A stretch of 6,210 nt of DNA, taken from JBGTCY01 sp041748615. Its GTDB lineage: Bacteria > Bacteroidota > Bacteroidia > Chitinophagales > CAIOSU01. The position numbers and the translations under genes were made by a program. The DNA lies in the NCBI GenBank assembly GCA_041748615.1, contig JBGTCY010000108.1, positions 1 to 6,210 of the forward strand, given 5' to 3'. Position 1 is the stretch's first letter. The number at the start of each line of letters is the position of its first letter. Positions 1 to 5,152 of the stretch are shown here, piece by piece. The notes under the pieces are model-generated. The model was given only the letters and a program-made list of their open reading frames with translations, made no database searches and was not told the DNA's origin.

Positions 1-1
1 G

Positions 2-1609
2 GATGCCCAGGTAGTCAACCGGGGTCCATATCTGCAATCTCCTACTGACAAAAGCATCATTTTGCGCTGGCGCACGGATGTGGCTACAGAAAGCCGTGTG
101 ATTTACGGAACGGATGAAAACAATTTGAGCAGCACCGCCACCGGCACCGGAACCACCACAGAACATACCGTACATATTACCGGATTGTCACCATTCACCC
201 GCTACTATTACGCGGTTGGTAATGCCGGTCAATTATTGAGCGGACCGGATAACAAACACTACTTCACCACCAACCCGGTTCCCGGCACCGTGCAGCCGAT
301 TCGCGCATGGGCAATTGGCGACATGGGTAAAAATAACCAGGGACAAAGGGATGTAAGAGACTCTTACATTGATTTCACCGGTAATACTCACACCGATGTC
401 TGGCTGTGGATGGGTGACAACGCGTATAATGACGGCACACAAGCAGAATACCAGGAAAGAGTGTTTGATATTTATCCCGAGTTGTTTACTTACATGCCAT
501 TTTGGCCCACTCCCGGCAATCATGATTATATCAGTGTTTGCGCGATTCCCTGCAATCAGGACCCACAAACTCTCACAGGTCCTTATCTTGACATAGTAGA
601 TGTTCCTACGAACGGAGAAGCCGGTGGAGTTCCCTCCGGCACCGAACACTATTACTCTTTTGACTATGGCAATGTTCATTTCATCTCTCTCAATTCCGAA
701 TTAGGCTCTCTCACCAGCGCCTGGGATTATATCGGTGTGCAATCAAAATCCAATGCAACCAATTCACCGCTGATGCAATGGCTGCGGGCTGACCTCGAAG
801 CCAACACCCGCGACTGGACAGTAGTTTACTGGCATCAATGTCCTTACAGCAAAGGCTCACATGACACGGATGATTTTTGGGAGTTATACATCAAAGCCAT
901 GCGTGAAAATATCGTTCCGGTATTGGAAGAATACGGAGTGGACATGGTTATCACCGGACACAGTCATGTGTATGAGCGTTCTTACTTAATTCATGGTCAT
1001 TACGGCAACTCATCCGGCTTTAATTCCACACACAAAGTGGACGGCTCCAGCGGCAGAATGGCGGATGGTGAGCCTTATGTAAAAACCATGACCGGTCCCG
1101 ATTCATCTAAAGGAACAGTGTATGTGGTGATTGGCAACTCCGGCAGCAGCACCTCCAATCCCGCGCTGAATCACCCTGCCATGTTTTACAGTCACGGCTG
1201 CGGCAGTTGCTACGGCTCATTTGTGCTGGATATAAACGGCAATCGTCTTGATGGAATGTACCTGACCTCACAAGGTGAAATTCTCGATGAATTCACGATG
1301 ATGAAAGACGGTGTGAGCGCGGTGGAAAAAATTGAATCACCGGTTTCCAATATAAAAATCTACCCCAATCCATTTTCACAAAGCACGCAGATAGAATATC
1401 ATTTGGCGCGAAAAACGAACATCGCGATTCAACTATATGACATCACCGGAAAATGGATAACCACGCTGGTAGATGAAAAAAAGAAAGACGCGGGCACTTA
1501 TTACGAAACGATTGATGCCGGAAAACTGAGCCTCGCCAAAAATATTTACGTGGTGAAAATTCAGACTGACGGCAAAGAAACCGTTCAACGGATTGTGAAA
1601 ATGCATTGA
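2..1609 (+). CDS. Secreted purple acid phosphatase-like metallophosphoesterase with T9SS sorting domain (5' partial)
   Basis: The reading frame is open to the left edge. The TTG at 62 is not the start, because the 20 codons before it encode the family's RGPYLQSPT segment. The true start and signal peptide lie outside the window. Numbering from the first visible codon, residues 1 to about 95 form the fibronectin-like purple acid phosphatase N-domain. The catalytic domain (about 100-410) keeps every expected metal-binding motif: GDMG (D107), GDNAY (D139, Y142), GNHD (N173), VVYWH (H278) and GHSHVYER (H320, H322). Tyr142 is the ligand that makes these enzymes purple. Family knowledge predicts hydrolysis of phosphomonoesters or related esters outside the cell with a Fe/M(II) centre; the substrate is not inferable. 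Residues 451-535 are a sorting domain. Five cysteines (180, 184, 280, 400, 403) could form disulfides. Oddity: the usual HHPPY after the H278 motif reads HQCPY. The gene converges on the DUF445 gene. Confidence 0.93.
   Translation, partial: DAQVVNRGPYLQSPTDKSIILRWRTDVATESRVIYGTDENNLSSTATGTGTTTEHTVHITGLSPFTRYYYAVGNAGQLLSGPDNKHYFTTNPVPGTVQPIRAWAIGDMGKNNQGQRDVRDSYIDFTGNTHTDVWLWMGDNAYNDGTQAEYQERVFDIYPELFTYMPFWPTPGNHDYISVCAIPCNQDPQTLTGPYLDIVDVPTNGEAGGVPSGTEHYYSFDYGNVHFISLNSELGSLTSAWDYIGVQSKSNATNSPLMQWLRADLEANTRDWTVVYWHQCPYSKGSHDTDDFWELYIKAMRENIVPVLEEYGVDMVITGHSHVYERSYLIHGHYGNSSGFNSTHKVDGSSGRMADGEPYVKTMTGPDSSKGTVYVVIGNSGSSTSNPALNHPAMFYSHGCGSCYGSFVLDINGNRLDGMYLTSQGEILDEFTMMKDGVSAVEKIESPVSNIKIYPNPFSQSTQIEYHLARKTNIAIQLYDITGKWITTLVDEKKKDAGTYYETIDAGKLSLAKNIYVVKIQTDGKETVQRIVKMH
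1352..1606 (+). other. Type IX secretion C-terminal sorting domain (type A) of the phosphatase
   Basis: The last 85 codons encode a compact beta domain with the type A signature: IKIYPNPFSQ, a central AIQLYDITGK turn, and a final NIYVVKIQTDGKETVQRIVK strand pair. In known systems this domain directs the folded protein through the T9SS outer-membrane machinery, is cleaved by a sortase-like protease, and leads to A-LPS anchoring or release. That the phosphatase ends up at the cell surface or in the medium is inferred from the domain. No T9SS component gene is in the window. Confidence 0.92.
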
Positions 1610-1627
1610 TGAAACTAAATCATCAAT
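1605..1627. terminator. Possible shared hairpin between convergent stop codons
   Basis: ATTGATG (1605-1611) and CATCAAT (1621-1627) form a perfect 7-bp inverted repeat around a 9-nt loop. It contains the phosphatase stop (TGA, 1607-1609) and, in the loop, the DUF445 stop (TAG, complement of 1615-1617). Only 5 bp separate the two genes, so any terminator must overlap coding sequence. The stem is A/T-rich. There is no U-tract in the plus direction, and only a short TTTT a few bases past the stem in the minus direction, so intrinsic termination would be weak. Confidence 0.28.
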
Positions 1628-2214
1628 AAACCCACCTGCACCATCCCAATCAGGAAACCGATAACCGCTCCAACGGCTTCGATAAACCTGAATTCCTTTT
1701 GCAACACCTGCATAATCAACTCTTCCAGACGCGCTGGGGAAAGAAGTGAAATTTTTTCCTGAATGATTTTTTCTACATTCAAATTACCTTCCATGCTCGC
1801 GATGTATTGGGCGACAATTTGCGGAGCGAGTTCATCCACTTCCAATAAAAAATCATTCTTGAGCTTGTCTTTGGTTTTTTTCCGCACGAAAAAAGACATG
1901 AAAGGATAGTTTGCCGGAAAAGTAGTGTGCAGGTATTCGTCAATCTTCACTTCAATCTTTTTATTAATCATTTCCATCGTTTCCGGCTGATTGATTTTTT
2001 CCTTGATGTCATGCAGCGAGAGTAGTTCGTCAGAAACTAATTTGCCGATTTTTTCAGCGACTGCTTCTTGCCTTTTTGGAAAAATACCCTGTATTTCAAA
2101 CGGACCGATTTTGATTTTTTTTCTCGGACGAAACAACATCTTTACCGCGATGAAGTTGGTGAACCAACCAATCACTGCGGCAATAAACGGAAGCGAATAA
2201 ATCAGTGGACTCAT
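1615..2214 (-). CDS. DUF445 family membrane protein
   Basis: This 199-residue protein shows the DUF445 hallmarks: an N-terminal membrane segment running into GWFTNFIAVKMLFRP (16-30), then GIFPKRQEAVAEKIGKLVS (43-61), a long charged helical middle, and a closing hydrophobic segment (about 178-199, VGAVIGFLIGMVQVGLLMI). The layout suggests two membrane anchors holding a mostly alpha-helical soluble region. The biochemical function of the family is unknown and I assign none. The ATG start at 2214 overlaps the stop of the upstream YhhN-like gene as ATGA, so the two are very likely co-transcribed and translationally coupled. The length resembles the compact members of the family (the YheB/YjiN-type proteins are larger). 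Its 3' end is 5 bp from the convergent phosphatase gene. Confidence 0.85.
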   Translation of the reverse strand: MSPLIYSLPFIAAVIGWFTNFIAVKMLFRPRKKIKIGPFEIQGIFPKRQEAVAEKIGKLVSDELLSLHDIKEKINQPETMEMINKKIEVKIDEYLHTTFPANYPFMSFFVRKKTKDKLKNDFLLEVDELAPQIVAQYIASMEGNLNVEKIIQEKISLLSPARLEELIMQVLQKEFRFIEAVGAVIGFLIGMVQVGLLMI

Positions 2215-2906
2215 GTCATTTTGTTGTTGATGGTACCCCGTGCGATGAGATACTGTCCTGCGATATACAGCAGCATGATGAAAAAACCCGGCATGGGTAT
2301 CGGCTGCACAAATTTATTAATTGCAATCAGGCTGTCAGAAATCATAAATAAAACCGCGCCTGTTAATACCAGCTTGAAACTTAGTGCAGAAACCTTGCCA
2401 TTCCGGTTGAGCGCGTTCAGCACCATCAATGTGATTACAGAGGCGTAAACAATCACAGGCACTTTCATGGCGGGTTCAATCGAATCATACAACACGAACA
2501 TCAATCCGCCAAACAAAAGCAACACGGGGATTGCCAGATGTGGTTTCCGGTTCAGGAGTTTCGGACCTTCCACCGCGCGGATTTCTTTTTGAAATCCTAA
2601 AACATAGAGGATATGCGTCACTAAAAACGAAGCCAACCCGAGCAGGAAAAGCAGTTCATTGGTTTCCGTGACATCCGCATTGGTGAACATCAGAAACACA
2701 TCGCCCGCCCAAGAGAAAATAAACCCGGTTATCAGCAATTTGTGTGTGATGGTTCGGTTTTGAGCGGTTGCCAGAGAATACCAGGCAGTGAGCACAATCA
2801 TCAACAGCGGCTTGGAGATGTAGCGAATGAGCACAATGCCGGTCAACTCACCGATAAGGTTTGCTAACGCTACAATGAGAAAAAGGACGGATAAATTTTT
2901 TACCAA
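2211..2906 (-). CDS. YhhN/TMEM86 family membrane protein, putative lysoplasmalogenase
   Basis: This 231-residue, very hydrophobic protein has about eight predicted membrane segments, the usual size and topology of the YhhN family. Visible family motifs are SKPLLM (31-36), FSWAGDVFLMF (64-74, with D69), FLVTHILYVLGF (94-105), GAVLFMISDSLIAINKF (183-199, with D191) and YIAGQYLI (214-221). D69 and D191 match the family's conserved acidic residues, considered catalytic candidates. Studied members (TMEM86A/B, some bacterial YhhN) hydrolyse the vinyl-ether bond of lysoplasmalogens; activity here is inferred only. The start is a TTG at 2906. The next Met codon (residue 36) would remove the first membrane segment, and the in-frame stop upstream is the toxin's own TAA at 2939-2937, leaving just ten codons with no ATG, GTG or TTG. 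The gene lies 30 bp after the toxin and overlaps the DUF445 gene by 4 bp. Confidence 0.87.
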   Translation of the reverse strand: MVKNLSVLFLIVALANLIGELTGIVLIRYISKPLLMIVLTAWYSLATAQNRTITHKLLITGFIFSWAGDVFLMFTNADVTETNELLFLLGLASFLVTHILYVLGFQKEIRAVEGPKLLNRKPHLAIPVLLLFGGLMFVLYDSIEPAMKVPVIVYASVITLMVLNALNRNGKVSALSFKLVLTGAVLFMISDSLIAINKFVQPIPMPGFFIMLLYIAGQYLIARGTINNKMT

Positions 2907-2918
2907 AGCAATGATGAA

Positions 2919-2930
2919 TTTATAACGGGA
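2919..2930 (+). repeat. Left arm of imperfect inverted repeat flanking the toxin-antitoxin cassette
   Basis: TTTATAACGGGA here matches the reverse complement of 3539-3550 at 11 of 12 positions. It lies between the toxin stop and the yhhN-like start, just outside the A/T-rich cassette. It may mark an insertion boundary or be chance in A/T-rich DNA. Confidence 0.35.
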
Positions 2931-2936
2931 AAGAAT

Positions 2937-3284
2937 TTAATTCAGGTCTAAAATTATCTTTAAATTTTCTATAACTCTCTTTTTTATATCATTACTCACA
3001 GTACCAATTTTTTTAATTAACCTTTGATTATCAATCGCTCTGATTTGGTCAATCATGATATCACTATCGGATTTTAAATTCACTTTTGTCTTTCGGAGTT
3101 GTACTCTCAAAATTTTTGAATCCGGCTGAATGTTCTTGGTGATGGGGCAGATAATGGTTGATGGATGTTCCCTGTTGAGCAAGTTTGTCTGAACAATGAT
3201 GACAGGTCTGACTTTTCCTGCTTCAGTTCCAATGCGCGGATTTAAATCAGCAAGCCAAATATCAAATTGATTAATCAGCTTCAT
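2937..3284 (-). CDS. MazF/PemK-like type II toxin (endoribonuclease)
   Basis: This 115-residue protein has the MazF/PemK barrel pattern: FDIWLADLNP (7-16), GTEAGKVRPVIIVQ (about 19-32, with the family's key Arg at R26), HPSTIICPITKN (40-51, with Ser42/Thr43 at the position of the catalytic Thr), and IDQIRAIDNQRLIKKIG (78-94). Family members are ribosome-independent, sequence-specific mRNA interferases that stop growth when the labile antitoxin is lost; the cleavage site cannot be read from the sequence. I chose the ATG at 3284, which gives a normal MazF N-terminus. A TTG four codons upstream (3296) is possible but weaker. The gene overlaps the antitoxin's end by 14 bp, consistent with coupled translation. 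It is strongly A/T-rich compared with the next gene, suggesting acquisition. Its stop is 30 bp before the yhhN-like start. Confidence 0.9.
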   Translation of the reverse strand: MKLINQFDIWLADLNPRIGTEAGKVRPVIIVQTNLLNREHPSTIICPITKNIQPDSKILRVQLRKTKVNLKSDSDIMIDQIRAIDNQRLIKKIGTVSNDIKKRVIENLKIILDLN

Positions 3285-3501
3285 AAAGCGCTTCAAATTC
3301 AGCCAAAATTTTCATTGATTCGTCCGAAACTAATTTTGATTCCTTACTTAATTGCCTGGCAAGGAGTTTTCGATTATTCAATTTATTATAAAACTCAATC
3401 GCTTCATTGATGTAACGGTTTCTGTTTACTTTGATTTTTTCAAGAATTTTTTCCATCTCAGAATAAATTTCTTCTTCAAGTTTTAAAGAAAGATTTTTCA
3501 T
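3271..3501 (-). CDS. Ribbon-helix-helix antitoxin (CopG/MazE-like)
   Basis: This 76-residue protein fits a ribbon-helix-helix antitoxin. A short beta strand (NLSLKLEEEI, 3-12) is followed by two helices (about 10-24 and 27-42, with VNRNRYINEAIEFY at the turn and second helix). A basic linker and an acidic tail (SMKILAEFEALYEAD, 62-76) follow. In such antitoxins the N-terminal domain dimerises and binds operator DNA, while the C-terminal tail occupies the toxin's RNA groove. The ATG at 3501 is the first start of the frame. The gene is first in the cassette, overlaps the toxin, and has repeated sites immediately upstream that could serve as its operator, implying negative autoregulation. It could be called CopG-type or MazE-type; I am sure of the role more than of the subfamily. 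Confidence 0.86.
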   Translation of the reverse strand: MKNLSLKLEEEIYSEMEKILEKIKVNRNRYINEAIEFYNKLNNRKLLARQLSKESKLVSDESMKILAEFEALYEAD

Positions 3502-3515
3502 GAAAATTGATTTTA

Positions 3516-3542
3516 CAAGGGTATATACTACCGGTATATCCC
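3516..3542 (-). promoter_or_regulatory. Candidate operator/promoter of the toxin-antitoxin cassette
   Basis: About 15-40 bp upstream of the antitoxin ATG are two adjacent perfect 8-bp palindromes, GTATATAC (3521-3528) and TACCGGTA (3529-3536), within a direct repeat of GGTATAT (3520-3526 and 3533-3539, 13 bp apart). Ribbon-helix-helix antitoxins bind short tandem or palindromic sites, so this suits autorepression. On the minus strand TACCCTTG (3523-3516) is one mismatch from the Bacteroidota -7 element TAnnTTTG and overlaps the repeats; I see no clear -33 TTG partner. Confidence 0.5.
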
Positions 3543-3550
3543 GTAATAAA
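3539..3550 (+). repeat. Right arm of imperfect inverted repeat flanking the toxin-antitoxin cassette
   Basis: TCCCGTAATAAA is the inverted partner of 2919-2930 (11 of 12). Its first bases overlap the proposed operator, so it may be part of the regulatory region rather than a mobility end. Confidence 0.35.
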
Positions 3551-3580
3551 AAGTTAAAAGTTTCAAACCAAAACGGATTC

Positions 3581-3597
3581 AGTCGAAATTAACGACT
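3581..3597 (-). terminator. Weak hairpin downstream of the hydroxylase gene
   Basis: AGTCG (3581-3585) and CGACT (3593-3597) form a 5-bp stem with a 7-nt loop, about 40 bp past the hydroxylase stop on the minus strand. No immediate U-tract follows, so it is at best a weak terminator. The rest of 3551-3636 shows nothing else recognisable. Confidence 0.2.
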
Positions 3598-3636
3598 CTG
3601 GCACTACCATTCTCCACCATAATCAACAGCTAAAAG

Positions 3637-4527
3637 TTAATTGTTCGGCTGAACGATTGCATTGCGGGCTGCCTGCCTGAGCGCTTTCGCGCGGTTATCT
3701 TCACCATCATGACTCCATCCGGGCGGGTAAAACAGGTATTTGAGTTTCGTCTTGAAATCAGGCGCGCGCTGCACATCCTTCCACAAATCCCTGAATTCAT
3801 GAAACGCGATGTCAACCGGGCGATAGGTGTTGATGTTGTTGGTGATGCCGTAAACCGGTTTTACCTGCTCATGTTCTTCCTGAAATGTTCCGAACATCCT
3901 GTCCCAGATGATGAGGATTCCGGCATGGTTGCGGTCAAGGTATAAATGATTGGAAGCATGATGCACGCGATGATGCGAAGGGGTGTTGAAAATCCATTCC
4001 AACGGACCGAGTTTGCCGACCAACTGTGTATGGGGTAAAAACTGGAAGATGAGATTCAGTGACATCATCGTTAAAATCATGATGGGTTCAAAACCAACGA
4101 GCGGCATCCACAGCCAGAAAATGTATTTGTAAAGCTGCTCTGTCCAGCTTTGACGCAGCGCGGTGGAGAAATTCAGCATTTGTGAGGAGTGATGATTGAC
4201 ATGCGCAGCCCACAACAACCGCACCTCATGGCTCAGGCGATGATGCCAGTAGAAATTAAAATCATCCGCAAACAAACACAAAACCCATGCCCACCACACA
4301 AAACCCAAATCAAAAAAAGCGTACTGATGTAAAAAAGTAAAAGTTAAAAACGCGACAAATTTCACACCCAGCCCGATAATTACAGCGACAGCACCCATCG
4401 TCAAACTGGCAACTGAATCTTTGGTGATATAGAGTTTGCGATGTTGCCGGTGATTCAAAATCACCTCCACCACAATCAACAGGATAAAAAAAGGAAATGC
4501 GTAAAGGAGCGGGTCTTGTTCAAACAT
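3637..4527 (-). CDS. Fatty acid hydroxylase superfamily membrane oxygenase, AGMO/TMEM195-like
   Basis: This 296-residue integral membrane protein carries the histidine boxes of the fatty acid hydroxylase/sterol desaturase superfamily: HRLSH (H96, H100), HVNHH (H109, H112, H113) and HHRVHH (H185-H190), with a further His at H166. These bind a di-iron centre on the cytoplasmic face. Surrounding motifs DFNFYWHHR, LNFSTALRQS (118-127), LGPLEWIFNTPSHHRVHH (173-190) and AGILIIWDRMFGTF (202-215) follow the pattern of alkylglycerol monooxygenase more than C4/C5 sterol oxidases. AGMO cleaves glyceryl ether lipids using tetrahydrobiopterin; that specificity is inferred and a carotenoid or fatty-acid hydroxylase role is not excluded. 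Hydrophobic stretches lie at about 8-24, 38-66, 74-88 and 134-165. The ATG at 4527 starts directly with the first hydrophobic segment. An AGAGGA lies 13 bp upstream, too far for a strong ribosome site. The small DUF6435-like gene is 44 bp upstream on the same strand, probably co-transcribed. Confidence 0.9.
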   Translation of the reverse strand: MFEQDPLLYAFPFFILLIVVEVILNHRQHRKLYITKDSVASLTMGAVAVIIGLGVKFVAFLTFTFLHQYAFFDLGFVWWAWVLCLFADDFNFYWHHRLSHEVRLLWAAHVNHHSSQMLNFSTALRQSWTEQLYKYIFWLWMPLVGFEPIMILTMMSLNLIFQFLPHTQLVGKLGPLEWIFNTPSHHRVHHASNHLYLDRNHAGILIIWDRMFGTFQEEHEQVKPVYGITNNINTYRPVDIAFHEFRDLWKDVQRAPDFKTKLKYLFYPPGWSHDGEDNRAKALRQAARNAIVQPNN

Positions 4528-4571
4528 CAGGAAAATAATCCTCTAAACTTAATCAACTATCAGATGAAAAT

Positions 4572-4730
4572 TCACGAATTCTTTTTCAGACTTTCCATTT
4601 TTTTGATAATCTCTTCCGCTTCAGCAACCAAATGCGCGTAGCCTTTGATATCTCCGCTGCGTTGCCGGTCGCGCGCCTGTTCCATTTTCTTTTGATATTC
4701 CTGCTGAAGGTATTCCTGACTTTGATACAT
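4572..4730 (-). CDS. Small DUF6435-like protein
   Basis: This 52-residue, highly charged, probably helical protein has the segments LQQEYQKKMEQARDRQRSGD and YAHLVAEAEEIIKKMESLKK. The spacing EY-(K)-A-QR-GDI-YA-L-AEAE is what I recall of DUF6435, a family of about 50-60 residues with no known function, in which the N-terminus is a short hydrophobic segment; here it is replaced by MYQSQEY. The ATG at 4730 is preferred over a TTG at 4772, whose 14 extra residues (MRALTVFIQTIGKN) are not like the family and have no ribosome site. The A-rich GGAAAAAAC just before the ATG is typical of Bacteroidota leaders. It is followed after 44 bp by the hydroxylase gene. Confidence 0.6.
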   Translation of the reverse strand: MYQSQEYLQQEYQKKMEQARDRQRSGDIKGYAHLVAEAEEIIKKMESLKKNS

Positions 4731-5127
4731 GTTTTTTCCGATTGTCTGGATAAATACCGTCAACGCCCGCAATTTGATGTCGGATGTTCAGATCAGAAGC
4801 AACTACGTGAAGGTGAGAAAGTATTACTTGGATTGACTGCAATAGTATTTGTCTGAAAACAATATCCGTAATACCGAAGTAGAAAGGATACTGAAGAAAG
4901 TATGGTTTCCGTATCAATGTCCTCAGCTATCCTGTTTGAAAAACGGGCTGAAAAAAATATTTTCGGGATAGTCATCATGCCAACTTAGAGTCCGCCTGCT
5001 CCGGTTTCATTTCAATATGTCATTAAGCACGGTATCGGTTGCAAAAGCAGTTTTTAGAACTTTGCTTCAATATTTTTTTTTAAATTTTTTGACGGAAGAA
5101 AAGTTTAATTGCGATATTTAAACCTGC
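4731..5127. other. Intergenic region between divergent units, no convincing gene
   Basis: This stretch of about 400 bp separates the minus-strand DUF6435-like gene from the plus-strand sensor gene, so it should hold both promoters. Only short frames are present: 4729-4833 (34 codons), 4902-4988 (28 codons) and a 61-codon minus frame at 4978-4793. None resembles a family I know. One plus frame, 4729-4971, reads as plausible protein but is broken by TGA at 4831 and TAG at 4843. The right end (5061-5100) is very A/T-rich. No tRNA, repeat array or known riboswitch fold is evident. Confidence 0.6.
5061..5088 (+). promoter_or_regulatory. Weak candidate Bacteroidota promoter for the sensor gene
   Basis: TTTG at 5061-5064 could be a -33 element and TAAATTTT at 5081-5088 matches TAnnTTTG except the last base. 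The 16-bp spacing is shorter than the usual 19-21, and such matches are common in A/T-rich DNA. It would give a leader of roughly 30 nt that includes the start-codon hairpin. Confidence 0.22.
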
Positions 5128-5152
5128 ATGGACAGGCTTTTTTTTAAATATC
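5113..5152 (+). promoter_or_regulatory. Hairpin presenting the sensor-gene start codon in its loop
   Basis: GATATTTAAA (5113-5122) pairs perfectly with TTTAAATATC (5143-5152), and directly inside, CCTG (5123-5126) pairs with CAGG (5133-5136). The 6-nt loop CATGGA holds the ATG (5128-5130), and a 6-nt bulge CTTTTT (5137-5142) lies on the 3' side. That is 14 base pairs with no mismatch. As RNA it could limit ribosome access to the AUG or act as a thermosensor or protein target; as DNA it could be an operator. Part of the 3' arm is coding, so chance cannot be dismissed. Confidence 0.5.

Noticed and set aside
233..679. 148-codon open frame on the minus strand inside the phosphatase gene
   Set aside because: It lies fully antisense to a gene with intact catalytic motifs, and its translation has no domain or membrane pattern I recognise. 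It is a shadow frame.
2068..2448. 126-codon plus-strand frame across the junction of the DUF445 and YhhN-like genes
   Set aside because: It crosses two well-supported minus-strand genes and resembles no known protein.
3587..3642. AATTAAC/GTTAATT inverted repeat at the end of the hydroxylase gene
   Set aside because: The arms are 42 bp apart, A/T-only apart from one G/C pair, and one overlaps the stop codon; no sign of function.
4529..4542. AGGA/TCCT inverted repeat just upstream of the hydroxylase start
   Set aside because: A 4-bp stem is too short to support a regulatory claim.
4793..4978. 61-codon minus-strand frame upstream of the DUF6435-like gene
   Set aside because: It has an ATG and the right strand, but a serine-rich, unfamiliar sequence without domain or ribosome site; not enough to call a gene.
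5041..5065. GCAAA/TTTGC inverted repeat before the sensor gene
   Set aside because: Five base pairs around a 15-nt spacer are expected by chance in such A/T-rich DNA.
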